A DNA stretch of 64,000 nt from Elysia chlorotica (lineage: Eukaryota; Mollusca; Gastropoda; Plakobranchidae), in assembly GCA_003991915.1 (NCBI GenBank), contig RQTK01000082.1, positions 741,966 through 805,965 of the forward strand, in the 5' to 3' direction. The notes below the pieces were generated by a model. The model was not told where the DNA came from, ran no database searches, and saw only the letters and a program-made list of their open reading frames with translations. The translations under genes and the position numbers were made by a program. Shown here one piece after another: positions 35,182 through 49,500 of this stretch; the first letter of the stretch is position 1; the number at the start of each line of letters is the position of its first letter.

Positions 35182-37044
35182 AAGAGAGGTAGAGAGAGTG
35201 AGGAGTGAGAGGGAGAGAAATGTTTTTAAACATGTGCAGCAACGGTCGCACATTGTTTCAAATGCACTTTTATCTCACGGCACACGGAACGAATTATGCA
35301 AGTTTATTATCTCCAACATTTTTGTTGGACTTTATTATACATGTCAGAAATGTGTGCCGCCGGTATTTCCCATTTTAAAAGAAGATATACGTGTGCCAGT
35401 CTGTCTGACCGTCGGTTCCGGCGGCGGTGTAGATGGTAGCACCGACAAAAAACGTCGGTACTGGTCTGATTGCTGAGCCTACGCCGATAAAGCTCTACTC
35501 TAAAATAATAATGATCCCAAAGACATTGACTGCCTCCTCGAATGAATCACAACAGCACGCCATAATTACGAGGTTAAGAGAATGACCAGCACACGGAATG
35601 AATTGTGCAAGTTAGTTTTTCTACAAAATTTTTATTGGACTCTATTAAACTTGCCACACTGCGTTGTCGTATGACTGGCCTATACATTTTCTGAAATCGA
35701 TTTCAACTTTACCAAACAGTTTAGAACCAGCTCTGCTTTTGCATTTCCCGTGTGATTTTGAATTTCAAACAAAATAAAAAAAAAACCTCTCGGTTGAAGT
35801 CCCAACCTCTGGGGGTACAAATTTAACGATGATAATGAGTTGTTCAACATGTGAAACATCAGGAAGGTGTCGAGTCTATAAAAGTATACTAAAGTACCCA
35901 TCGATACTCAAGCTTCTAACTTTAGGCCCCATCACTTCTACTGTTTCCTCGCAAATTGTTTTTGACAGATACATAATTGTGTGATAGGATGTTTTGCGAA
36001 ACCCTCTGTTGCTACGCTGTTTGATGTGCTCATATAGAAACGGGCCAAGCTTGGCAATGAGATCTAAGAATCCCATAAAATTTCCATTGTTTGGTGAACC
36101 AAAAGTTTTTTTTTATCTCTTCTGAATGCCAAGCCCCGCTCTAAAAAGGAGATTAATTACTGCAATAAATCGATGAAGCACATTTCTTCAATTATCTCAT
36201 TTTGCTTCAATTTACCCCTTTGGTTAGTTTGGTTGTCGGTGTCTAGCAAGTGTGCCAAACAGTTTTGACGCGAGGTTTTCGCCCCCCCCCTCCCTGTGGC
36301 GAGAAGCTGAGATCAGGGCCAGTTGGAAACCCCTTGAGCGGCTTTGCTCCACATCATCACATTTGGCTGAGAAAACTTTTTTAATCGGCTCAGGTGTTGC
36401 TTTACCCTTTTTAGGGGCCAACATTACTGCTCCCAGTTTTTTAAAATAATATAGCCTTTAGCTACATTTCGTTTATATCATGTTGCTTTTTTTTCTCCCT
36501 TCTATCCTCCCTTCCTTTCTTTTCTTCCCAAAATCGAGTCCTCTCTTGATAGTTTCTCTTTGGCCTATAACCTGGACATATCCTATTTAAAGGTAAAAAA
36601 AACAACAACAACCAACCAACCAACCAACCAAAGTAGGGATGTATCGTGAGGCATACTGATGGATTTAATTTAATGAAATAATGAAACGCAGTGCTGTCAA
36701 CTACTAAAATTCTTTTTTGATAACGGAAGAGATTACTGGATACCAAGGATAAAACCGCCACTTACTAAAGCTCAATAGTTCATGCTTTTATTTATTTTTT
36801 TATCTATCACTTTCAACATAATACAGTTTCATAAGTTGTTATGCAAATTGTTTAAGACTAATTTCGAGCCTTCCATGGTTCTCTGGACTCTGAACTTCAT
36901 GACAGAACGGGCACAGCGTATTAGAGTAGCTCCCAACATTAAACCTGACTTCACGGACGCTCCTTGTGTGAAAGCTCTTGCTCCGTTATGTTCTCTGTCG
37001 ACAAATCTGAACGTCCACCTAAACACACATACTGTATCATCGAC
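35001..37044. other. Intergenic or intronic stretch with minor repeats
   Basis: (GA)n at about 35116-35215. A ~70-bp phrase (gcacacggaa, gaatt, tgcaagtt) occurs at about 35278-35350 and again at about 35583-35655. No gene recognised. Confidence 0.55.
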
Positions 37045-37300
37045 AGGGGGGCACGGTTGCCCTCGCGTAAAAAATCGGCTTCCGACGCAAACGATCCGGA
37101 TTCGAGCCCTGGCTATTTCGCTCCATACTGGCTAGGTCGGTGTCAGTTTAATGTGGCCGGCTGAGACAGGAGTCATGGCATCCCTGCCCTGTCTCGTGTG
37201 TGGCAGCACATAAATTTGCCAGACGTCAGTCTTGGGGCCCGTCCACAACATAGTCTATATAGTGCTGATGTTGGACGTTAAAGCCAACTCAACACAACGT
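37045..37300 (+). repeat. Full-length tRNA-derived SINE, family A
   Basis: Best copy for defining the family. The tRNA-like head (about 37046-37125) contains tcggcttccgacgcaaacga and box B ggattcgagccc. The body has gtcggtgtcagtttaatgtg, gctgagacaggagtcatggc and gtgtggcagcacataaattt. The 3' end is gctgatgttggacgttaaag. Length is about 255 bp. Lack of an ORF and the pol III-type boxes make it non-autonomous. Confidence 0.93.
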
Positions 37301-37359
37301 ATCATCGACAATGACTAAAAATAATTATTAATAAGGAAAAACAACCAAACCCACCACCA

Positions 37360-38095
<736 letters not shown>

Positions 38096-39240
38096 AGCGA
38101 ATTTCTAAGGCTAAACAGAGTGCACAAAAGTATCTTAATCTATGGCAATATAGTATGAACAACTTTAATTACTAACTTTCAAATTTTAATATTTGTTTAT
38201 GCCATGAACCAAAACCCTACCCAATGCCTGAACAAATAATGTCCAGAGATAGAATTTTCTATTCTATGATGACATTAACACAGTCGTTCGTTAAAGTTGC
38301 CAACATGATACGTCAATTAAAACGTGCATTGCGACATCTCTATTGTTGCCTATGTGTATATTTCTGCTCTCCGTCATATCGTATCTCATATCATCTTGCC
38401 CGTGGCTGGGCGGGACTGTATTAGAATTACTTGACGTGTCATTCTTGCTGTTGGGTTTTCTTGCATTTGATCTGAAATGGAGATGCATAAATGATATTCG
38501 AAAAAAAATTATAATTTGAGTATGTTTGCAAATGTCAAAGTATATACATCAACTTCGTATTCAATGATCAGTTATTTGAGCTGTCTAGCAGACTTATCAA
38601 CGAAGTGCTAAAAAGCATTTAACAGTTTTTCTGGAAACAGATGAGAAACTTTTGCAGGTTTTAGAATATTCAATATAATAATTTAATATGTTATAGTCTA
38701 CATCTTAGCTAAAAGGTTTCGATATCAAATTAATTTTCCAATTTTCCTCTTTGTATTTGAAACTTGTATTAACCGTTTTCTTCCAGTCATAGAAATCGTG
38801 AGGAGTACTTTAATTTAACTTGATGTCTGTTTTTACGGCCAGTTGTAATTATAACACCGTCAAGGATATGATTTAAAACTTTGAGAGAAAACAACCACAT
38901 GCGTTTTTTATGTCGTTATATTTTTTTGTAGATCACAAATTACGTTACTGCAGAACGAAATCGCTGCGAAATTACACACGAAGAAAGAACTACTCTTGTC
39001 TAGGACAGCATTAAATTGTACTCCGGACTAAGAATACAATACACTGCGATTTGATTTCATGTTAAAATAAAAACATTAAATTTTGTACTTCTCTTATATA
39101 AAATAAGTTATATTGTATTTTGTATTTTGATATTGTGTTGATAAAACAAATAAGAGGAGGTTTTAGATCCTTAGAAATAATGTTAACAATAATTGATTAG
39201 TCCATTAGAGACGAACTTTTGAATGATCGCCGTATAGGAC
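38096..39240. other. AT-rich sequence, nothing recognised
   Basis: No coding or repeat signal could be supported. Confidence 0.5.
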
Positions 39241-39300
39241 TCCCCCCCCCCCCCCCCCCCCCCCCCATGCCCCCGAGGCCCCCCCCCCCCCCCCCCTCCC
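39241..39300. repeat. Poly-C tract with two long C runs
   Basis: Two runs of about 20-26 C are separated by atgcccccgagg. Such a tract can form i-motif on this strand and G-quadruplex on the other. Exact length may be unreliable. Confidence 0.9.
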
Positions 39301-39868
39301 ATGAGGGACCGTGCATTCGTTACGTTTTCCTTTCTCCGAAAACAAAAATTAATTCATATTTAGCGATTAAATTGTTTCTACTTTCGTTATTTATGTTCAA
39401 TAATTTTAACGTATTCGACTACTAGCATTTTACAAAACTGGCTATTAATCCACTTAAAAAATAAAAAAATATATACATATATACCTCTTATGTCATTTAA
39501 AATAGACTGAAAAGAAAGTGATTCAAGTTCAATGTTTTTCTAGCATTGCATTCAAAACGAGATTAAAAAAGAAGAGTTGGTGTTGCATGAGTCACCAAGA
39601 GGTCTTGCAAGTCAGACCAACGCGAAATTGACAACGCGACCACTCAGAAACATCGATTTCACATCAGATTCTCTAAGAGTTTCGCTTTCAGAGTAATCAA
39701 ATATCCGTCCAAGCTACATCAGTCACGAATGGACCTAGGTTAAATTCAAGAGAGCAAATAGTATATTATTCTATTCCGAAGGGTGTATTAACATTACAGT
39801 AATCTAGTATGTTTGAAGAAACAAGACTTCACAAACTTTTTGCAATGAAAAAAAAACAACAACAATAT

Positions 39869-39944
<76 letters not shown>

Positions 39945-42139
39945 CCACAACAACAGCAACAACAACAACGATTTGAAATCTCGATCAACAATCAGTACGA
40001 AGAAATGTCAGAATGTATGAATATTAATCTTTCGGATTGAGAATTATCAAAGTAGGGTCTATCCATGATAAAACTTAAAACTTAAAAATAAATCTACTTT
40101 CCTCACCACAGAAGCTATCTTTCTTTTTTGCAACAAGTTTGATCTTTTCCCTTAAACATTGCTGTCATTTTGGCAACTCCATAATTATTATCATACGCAT
40201 AGTTTTTTAACTAATGTCCTTTTTCCCTCAAAACACAATCAAAGATTTAGCGCAAAGGTGTTGGATGTTAGAAGTTTCGATGACAGATTTTGAATAGTTT
40301 TCTATAGTTTTCTACATCATACTAAAATGAATTAATAACACAGTTATTTAGAACTCAGCTAGGTACATGAAAAATTAAAAAAAACCGGCAATATCATTTG
40401 GCTTAATAGTTCAACCTTTGAAAATTAATATTTCTCGAAAGCAACTAACTTTATACAATTACATATCGCATTTTTTGTTGCTTCTCAAACTGCATTTTGA
40501 GAAGTTTTTTAAATTCCAATCTTATCCTTCTTATGGTCGAAATGTCAAATTTAGTAAATTATTTGCATACTTTTCACATTTTTTTATATTGCTGTAAAGT
40601 TGCTCTCTCGCTTCACACAGGGTGTAGGTGTAGAGGAACGGAGATTTTATACACAGTTATCTTATTTCAAATTTATTGTGAATCAATCAGGCGCCCATAT
40701 TACTAGTTTGTAGAGCATTTAGAATAGTTTATTTTAATCTATTTCACACATTCTGTGCACCTGTCTGCATATATATTAACAACTGTAATAATTCCTTGCG
40801 ATATTTTGTGAATCGTTTGATTGCTTCAAAGGAAGAGACAGTCCTTTTGTTGTCAACCAATTACTCTCTCTACCTCCAATTCTCTGTCCCTCGTCCCTAC
40901 CCACTCTCTCGCTCCCTCTGTCTCTTTTGTGTCTCTATTTCTGTGTATAAATGAGTCGAAATGATTACACGATATTGTAATTTTCTCTCTTTCTCCTGTT
41001 TCAGTAGGGGACGAAGCCCAAGCAACCGTCCGTAGATTTTGTAACATCGAATAGCACTCTCTTTGCGTCTTAGTGAAGTGTACTCGTAGAACGCTTTGTT
41101 TCTATTATTTGCTTGTCGCGCTTTTTTGTCTGGAATCAAAGTACAACGGTTTTTTTTACATCTTCATTTTACAAGTGATGTTGTAGACACGAGGCCTCAT
41201 TAAAATAAAACAAATAATCAGCACAAAGTGGTCAATAAAATACATTCCTCAGTCAGAAAAAAATCGAGATAAAGGTATGTCGCGATATCAAATGTTATAT
41301 TTTAGAATATACATTTCTCATGGTCGGTAAAAGGTGTTACTAAATGTATAACGAACTGGATGATAAAATTTCAATTATAAAAAAAAACAAAAAAACATCC
41401 TCAATAACCTGGCTAAGGTGTCAACGAGTTTTTTTTTAAACATACAGCATTTGGCTTGTTTGCAGTAAAAGAATATGCTGAATTTTCCATTAGTCACGTT
41501 GAATATGTAAGTCACACACAGGCAGCTTTACTATTACTTCCATCAAACCTTGTGACCTGTGAAAAATATAAAAAACAACGAACCAAGGAGCATTGACCTA
41601 TGATCAGTAACACCAGCAAACATGAATAATACAGTAATTATTTTCCTTAACAGTGCGGTGACCATTGCCTCAGCTCACGTTCGAATAGTCAACAATGTGA
41701 GTAGGCCTGTAATGCTGTATCCATTTTTAGGTATAATTACATCTTTTCTTCAAAACAAACAGGAACCCCTCTTGGCTGTCCCCCACGGTGTCTCTTTAAT
41801 TGACATGTTCTATTTTTGCTATTGAAGGGAATTATTTAATCACGACTTTCTTTATTTTTTCAATATTAATAAAAAGAGGTGGGCTTTCTTTTGTCTTACG
41901 GCGAGAGGAGAGTTTCAAAATTTTTGTTCTAGTGCAAAGCAAGAGAAAATTTGGTCTAAAAAATAAACATCAAAACTTTCCCCACTATCAGAACAGTTAT
42001 ATATATTAGGAAAAAAACACATTGGATTTGGATTATTAAGGTTAAAAACGCTAATTATACACAGTTATAACAATTTATAAAAATTAAAATCGACAGTGAA
42101 TCTATGTTCCAGATGTGATAGTAAACTGGGAAAAGGTGG
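39301..42139. other. AT-rich sequence with a (CAA)n run
   Basis: (CAA)n at about 39868-39970. No exon, SINE or transposase fragment was recognised. Confidence 0.5.
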
Positions 42140-42525
42140 AACATGTAAACAACTTTGAATAACTAAGTTCTAGGATAGAGGAAAACGGCAAATGCTCAGA
42201 TGAAAAAAAGGACGACATATTAAAAGTACTTGAGATCAAACCACATTGGCTTTTGAATGCCAACAAAGAAAGTAAACTCAAGTACTTTGGGCATCTGAAA
42301 AGATATGACAGTTTGGAAAGATATTATAATATACTAGAACCAAAGCTGAGGGCAAAGCGAAGACAGGGCAGACCTACATGAAGGTGGATGAATTGACATC
42401 GGCGACTTGCTAAAAAGGAGGCTCAACGAGGTAGGAAGAATAGGACAAGAATGAGAGCTCTTCAGGCTGATTGTACGGGAGGCTACGTCACACACTACCG
42501 GCAAGCCAGCATTATGATGATGATA
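42140..42525 (+). mobile_element. 3' end of a non-LTR retrotransposon relic
   Basis: Encodes the tail often seen after reverse transcriptase in this LINE type: SKLKYFGHLKRYDSLERY, then RAKRRQGRPT, then stops and frameshifts. It ends in a short (ATG)n run. The upstream phrase gacgacatattaaaagtact is shared with the relic at about 54338, so both are one family. 5' truncated and inactive. Confidence 0.8.
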
Positions 42526-42784
42526 ACTATTTAAAAATTATACATACCAAAGTCGTGGTGAAAGTAACTTTGCTTATAGTCATTTAATGTGCATTAAAAT
42601 AAACATAGATCAGATTTATATACACAAAACGTTACTAATAACTGAGTGTAAACGTTTGCGATCTTTTCGTAAATAAGAGCTGATAAGATCTAACTTTTCA
42701 ATATCAAATATTTTCTTTAAGAACCCACAGTATGGTCTACCAAGAAGAACTGGGAGTAAGAATTGATAGTCACAATAATATTTA

Positions 42785-42871
<87 letters not shown>

Positions 42872-42882
42872 CACTACTATAA
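42785..42882. repeat. (CTA)n microsatellite
   Basis: About 32 nearly perfect CTA triplets. Confidence 0.96.
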
Positions 42883-44664
42883 AAAACTATTAATTTCTAG
42901 GTGAAAACTATTTCAGTTTATAGTACATTTCCATTTTTGACTGTACAAGATTAGCTTTATAACTCATTTATACCATTGTATTTAGTTTCTGGTCTAATCC
43001 TAAACACGCCTTCATACTCGTAAAGTTGGATTTGTAGCTTTTTCACACAGAGTGGTTTTCAGAGAATGCCCAAAACTCCTGACAGGATCAATCCCTAGAG
43101 CAGTCAGACACGGAGGTGAATGATCAGAGGTCAAATGAAGGGAACAGAAAATATGTGGGATTAATCTAGAGTTAATATACATATTCATGAAATAGGCGTT
43201 CACCACAGCTGCCATTTCAGTCGTCCATCGAAGTAGGCATCCAAGAAAAATGCGCCCAAAAAACTTAAATTCTTTTTCTGAGGTAAGTTTTTCAGCCAAT
43301 ATGGCACCTAGACTTCGCCTGTCTGTTGTGTGCGATGCGTTTTTTGTCTAAACTTTATCAGTGAAAGAAAGTGCAAAATGAGCATCCGAATTCAATTTGA
43401 CTTTTGTTTCCGTAGATGATTAGTTAAATTCGTTATGAGAACACAAGATAATATGATAACATATAAATATAGCGTATGTAGGATTAAAAAAAAAACAAGA
43501 CGAAGTAAAATAAGATACAAAATGCACCCCCGCTAAAAACAAAACAAAAAATACAACAACAAAAAGAGAAAAACCAAACAACAGCAACATTAACAGCACT
43601 AACACAAAAAACAACACAGACCACAACGACAAATTGACCAACCAAAGAGCAATATTCATAGCACACACTCACACACTTAAAACAGGAAATAATACAGAAC
43701 GAAAAAAACAAACACAGCAACAAACAACAATAAACATCAACAAAAAACGCAACAAAAAAAAAACAAATTTAGCGTGTATTTAAATTTTGTAAATTCTGTG
43801 TCAAAACTTGCAAAGGGGGAACCAACTTACGCTGATATTATTGTTGTAATTTGAATTTTTTTTTATTTTTTCGTCCGCAGAGAGAACTGTGCACAATTTG
43901 TAAAAGTTTGATGTGACTTTATTTTAAGCACTCATTAAGTACCAAATTAGCTTTTCATTTCTGCTGCTGTAAAATTTGGTAGACCAACTGCCTCTGATTT
44001 TAAGCATTAATTTTATGCAGTAACAGAACATTAATAAGAGGGTAAGACAAAAGCTTACAGTGTAATGTTTAGATACATGATAACAGATCACTCTAGTTTC
44101 CACGCCAGTGCGTGGTTACATGGAGCACCTAATGTTTTCTCCTTTTTGGTTTATTCACAATATACTGTCTGGTCCGGCTCCTTATATACGACATTAATGA
44201 AGATGCATCAGCCCTATGACCAAAATAACTTATTTGGGACAGACTTAACGCCACGGAGGCTGGCACTTCTCTTATAACAAAACATCTGTTATGATGAAGC
44301 CGAGGAATGGTCCAGGGATGCACACACTGAGGAAATGCAACGATTTAAAACTATTCTTTTTTCCTTTCTAGAAGATATACTTTTGTTCAAAAACTAAAAT
44401 TTACCAACCCGTATGCTTGCAAGATCTCTATTCTTGATCAATTTGAGAAAAACCAGACCTCATTGATTCCAACGTCTGAAAAAACGACCAACACACAATT
44501 CAGAGTCAGCAGTATTATCGAGAAAGGACCACTAGGCACCATCATACAGTGATCTAATGGGATCTGGTCTCCATCATCTAGCGTATTCGACGGTTCTTGA
44601 TAGATGGTTTTAGCCTCGATGAGATTTACCACACAGACGCTGGGAACTTGCAACATTCTTTTGA
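42883..44664. other. Nothing recognised
   Basis: AT-rich and A-rich sequence. Short open frames on both strands (43012-43299 minus, 44065-44277 plus) match no family I know. Confidence 0.45.
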
Positions 44665-44815
44665 AGAGCTTATTAGGCCCTCCAATTTCGGAGATTTACG
44701 CCAGCTACTCGCATTGAGGATGCGGGTTTGATTGCCATCCAGGTTATTTATTTGTATTTTATTTGCTTTTTTCAAATTGTCTCCTATCGGCCTATCACAA
44801 GCTAGATTTGTTATT
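44665..44815 (+). repeat. tRNA-derived SINE, family B, decayed
   Basis: Box B-like gaggatgcgggtttgattgc, then the family tail ctcctatcggcctatcacaa and gctaga, which matches the tail of the copy at 34812-35000. Confidence 0.65.
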
Positions 44816-44939
44816 TTTAAAATTCCCTTTTTATTTCACTATTTGTATTTTTAGATTTCTTTGTGTATTTTCGTCTTTCAATACCTGTTGTTTATCTGTT
44901 ATTAAAATATTTGAAATATTAGAATCAGTAGGAGTAGCA

Positions 44940-45110
<171 letters not shown>

Positions 45111-47960
45111 ATAGTAGTACAAGTAGATGTAGTATTAGTATTAATAGAAGGAAACTGGAGCCACAAACGTACAAATAAAAGAAGTGCATTGCAAGATCGG
45201 GATGTTAAATGTGTTATCGACACATTAAGAAAAACAATGTCGAAATACTTGGCATCATAGTAATCGTCAACAAAACAAAATGTAATTGCCAAACGATAGT
45301 TTGAAAGATGACATAAACCTTTGAATTGAATTTAATATCTCTAAAATTGTCACAAGAATAAAAAAAAAAGTATTTGACTTCCTTCACGCTTAACGTACAA
45401 CCCGTAAAGAATATTCATTCTTTCTAAAACTTCAGTTTGAAATTTACTTATTGTCAATTTAATATCTTCGCTACAAATGATTGCTATGGGAAAAGAATGT
45501 TGCTTTGAATCAACAATCCTTGAGCAAACTGAGAAATTCGAGCGTTACCGTTAATTTATTTTGAAACTTTACTTTTCCGATCCAGCAGCCACTTGAGCCT
45601 GCGCCCTTCGAGTGAACGTATCCGGGCATTCACTTCGACTAGTCAGCTACCGTCACAAATGATGACGCTAAAGTAACTGGTTAGTACATTGAATTAAAAG
45701 CGTATATATTACTTTATTCTTCACCTGTTGATTTCATTGAAGTTATTCTAGTTGTGGATTTAATTTTCCCCATCATAGTGTACGCACTAAGAATATCCAA
45801 ACCGATTACATGTCTATATCCTTCAAACTAATCTTTTTTTTCCCTTAACGGTCGGTCAGAAAAAGCAAACATCTCTCCCTATTTAACATATGACAAATCT
45901 CAAGAAAGTTCGAATTCGTCGCCGTTCCCCTAAGCCGACCACTATACATTGACACCGAGCCAACAAAAAAAAGTAAAAAAAAAATCTGCGGATAGAGAGT
46001 GGCTCGAATTACAAACCTCCTCTATCGGAGACCAACGTTTTAAGCTCAGTGCCACCAATTTTTTTCTTCTAATTTCATTACTCCATTCGAAGAAACGAAA
46101 GGAAATTAAGGCCACGTTTAGTTTGACATCGTTAAAGGACGTCAAAGTTAAGGGTGATACAGGTCCTTGAGAAATACTTTCTTTCATCATCCAATCTTTA
46201 AGTAAAAATATCAAAATCTGCAAGGGATAATTATCCAATGAATAGAATTACATTTGCAGTTATACATCGCACCATCCTTTCAAGAAAAGTTACATTCCTA
46301 AAATGGCACCAAATACCCTGCAACCCAAAGCTAGGGGTTTCAGGTTTCTTCCTTCCCGGGAGTTTCATCTTTTCCTGCTTGGAGTCACCCAGATTCTAGC
46401 CCCTTTTCATCCTTTCCGGTATGGGTCTGTGTGTGGGAGTGTGTATATATCTGCCTGTCTGTCTTTGTGCGTCTTTCCTCCTCTTTGTAATGCTCCCTTC
46501 CTCCTTACCCCCATATATCTCCCACCCACTCTCTCCCTCCCTCTTCTCGTTTTAGAATCTCATTTTATAATATGGCACAAGAAAATGTATGATGCAGAAC
46601 ATAAAAAAGTTCTATTCCAAGATGTCCACTGAAAAAAAAAACCACACTCATACACATCACCACCCCCCCCCACCCCCACACACACAAATATACCCAACAA
46701 AAAATGAATAACAAAATGATGGAAAAGATCAACGACCAAACTAGAGATTAAAAAAAATACTCCCTACTTTTCACTTGCCATTTCTCAAAGACTTTCTCAA
46801 GTACCATAAGACGAGCGTACATGGTAGTGAAGGGAAGCGTTGACTAGGCAGCATTTCATAAGTCAGGCATTAGAGCATCACTGCCGCTTATTTAAAAGAA
46901 AATATGATATGGATTAGGAATACGATAAGTGGATCTTCGGAAAGTCGAAGTTTGTGTTTTGCCAAACATAACGCACCTTAAAGAGTTTTACAAAACCCGA
47001 TTTGATATGCATCTGAAAGGTGAACATTCACCGTATGCATTTAACTAAATAACGATTTTTGATATAACCACAAGTCATTTGTGAGGTAGGGTAAGATAAG
47101 AAATACGGACTAACACAGTATTTTTCGTTTATTTCTCCGCCAGATTTTTAAATAAGCTAAAATTTTGTGCAGGAATGTGACAGGAATTGGCCAGATGTTC
47201 TCTATAGACTGTCAGCAAGGAACATTCCTACAGTCTGATTCGCTCTTTCACCTGGGCATGGCTGTGTGGGTGCGATGCGGAGCTTGTGCATATCCTGGCC
47301 AGACCAAATCCACTATCTATTACAAAGAAGTTAGCCAATCTATTTATAGTGGTGACGTGGTTAAGAGTGTTGGTCTATTTTCGGCGACCATACACACCTT
47401 CCGGAGCGGTGTGTACAAGGTGTAAATGGTACAAGAACAGCAGCATTATTACTGTTATATTATAATCTACACCTAGATTAGATCTAGATATCTAGTAGAA
47501 GCATAAAAAAGGGCAACATGACTAACCTACATTACAGTAATTTAATTTTATTATAACGGCCATATTCAATTCATATCGTCTCGATCCACAGTTTAAAGAG
47601 TCCGTTTTCTATGTTTGTTTACACTAATGGTCATCATTTATGTTAACACTTAAAATGTCATAACTATTATTATGATGCTTAGAAATGCGTCACCTTTGCA
47701 TAAAGAAGATTCAAGAGTCCGACATTATCGTTACCACAAATAGATTTTGTCAGTGCAAATTTAGAGGCGCTCTGGCTCAACGCTTGTGACAAGTTGTGAG
47801 TCTCAATATGGCCACTTGCTCTTTTCCGTCTCATGGAAAAAAATCGGCTAGGGGTCATTATGTTGCTGCTTGACTTATTGATCAAACTGACTCCATAATC
47901 TGTATCTGAAAAGTTGACCAGCATTGATAAAAGAGAATACATCCAAACAGCTACCGTCAT

Positions 47961-47999
<39 letters not shown>

Positions 48000-49290
48000 T
48001 TATTTTATTTATTTATTATTTTATTTATTTTTATATTTATTTTTTACATTTATTTTTAATGTTAATAACATGCGGTTAATAATTATCACAAGTAGGAATA
48101 TCATACAGCCGGTAGTAGTCTACTGATTGTTGTCTATAAAATTTACGAATAAATGCACTTTTAAACCTATTAATTTAATTATACTTACATATTATAAGAC
48201 ACACACAAAATGGTCTATTATTGTAAAACACCAATGCCTGAACAAACTCTGAGCAAAAAAAGTATCCCAAATTGGAAGTTAAATTCACTATATCATGATA
48301 CTCGACCGCACGCACATAGTTTCATTGTGTGTGTGCGTGCGTTTAAAAAAAGTTACATAATGAGCCATTTTTGAAACGACCAAAGCTTGCTGAAAAATGA
48401 GCATTGTCTACCTAAATCAAAATAGATCCATAAAAAAGTAACCAAAGCGTCCAAAAAATAGAAGCCCAAGTCACCGAATTGAAAGAAGTGAAAATTCGGA
48501 ACACCAAGGATAAAAGTGGTTTTATTTCTTTTAATTTTCGGCATAGATGGGACAGACTGATACTTAGAGAGTATTTTTCAGCCCACACAATCAGCCTGCA
48601 CTGCAAAAGTGTAAACTGTCCTATCTATGTGCGCACTATTTTGAGTTATTTTGGAAATTCATAAATGGTTGGTTATTTGATATCTATATAATAATTGTTG
48701 CTAAATAATAGTTGCGCAGCGCAATGCGAAGGTATAGCTCACTTTGATTCTTGCTGCAAGTTCATGTATATTTCGGTGACTTTGCCTTCTATTTTTGGAC
48801 GCCTGAAAGTAACTCATCGAGCTCCAGAAATTGAGGCTTGCTTTGTGAAAATTCAGAAAATGAGGTTACGCGCTGTCGGGTAATTCGACATAAGCTTTGG
48901 TTTCTAGAGTAACAGAACTTGGGATTGCAACCGATGCAAAAGTAACTTACTTTCCAAACGATGGGTTTAAGACCATAGGTTGTAAGCAGAATGGTACCAT
49001 TGGTCTACACGCCGGACTCACGGTAGTTGTTACTATTTAAAAGCACGCTTGCTCCGGTGTATTAATTTAGAGCACCATCTCTGCGTAGGCGTATGTAATT
49101 CAAAATAGTCCGTTTAAACTGCTTGAAGTTAAACGTTTCTTTATTAACAAGATTTTTTATTGTTCTATTTAAGACAATCGTACAATCAGGAAAGGATGAA
49201 TATATACCTTAGTAAGTCCAGTACAACAAATAATGATTATCTCTAATTAAAGGATTTTGCTAAAACTACAAGGAAATAACGTATGGTATA
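45111..49290. other. AT-rich sequence with minor repeats
   Basis: (TTTA)n at about 47958-48050. A decayed SINE-like stretch lies at about 45945-46060. A short hairpin (cgcacgcaca paired with tgtgtgcgtgcg) lies near 48308-48342. A phrase near 48766-48803 (tttcggtgactttgccttct) resembles 22982-23015, so a low-copy repeat is likely. No gene recognised. Confidence 0.5.
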
Positions 49291-49296
49291 GAGTAG

Positions 49297-49500
49297 GACC
49301 AGAACGAGACTGACGCTGGTGGCTGGGGTAGGGCTGTGGCTTCCGTATGAAACCCTCTGGTATTTTTTAGCCTCGGCCCGACTTAAAGAACCCCCAGTCC
49401 AGCCACAGCCAAGCCACAGCCAAGCCACAGCCAAGCCACAGCCAAGCCACAGCCAAGCCACAGCCAAGCCACAGCCACCAGCGTCAGTCTGGTTCTGGAC
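49297..49500. repeat. 11-bp minisatellite within a 29-bp inverted repeat
   Basis: Arms 49297-49325 (ggaccagaacgagactgacg) and 49473-49500 (reverse complement gtccagaaccagactgacgc) pair with about two mismatches. Beside the right arm, at about 49405-49472, the 11-base unit cagccaagcca repeats about seven times. Confidence 0.9.

Noticed and set aside
36224-36449. Overlapping frames on both strands; the minus one recalled a transposase (SRGFQLALISASR)
   Set aside because: The resemblance is too short and has no flanking blocks in order, unlike the hAT relic at 34030.
47165-47425. 86-codon plus-strand frame with several cysteines
   Set aside because: No LE spacing or known domain, and its second half overlaps a tRNA-like phrase (gacgtggttaagagtgttgg), so it is probably repeat-derived.
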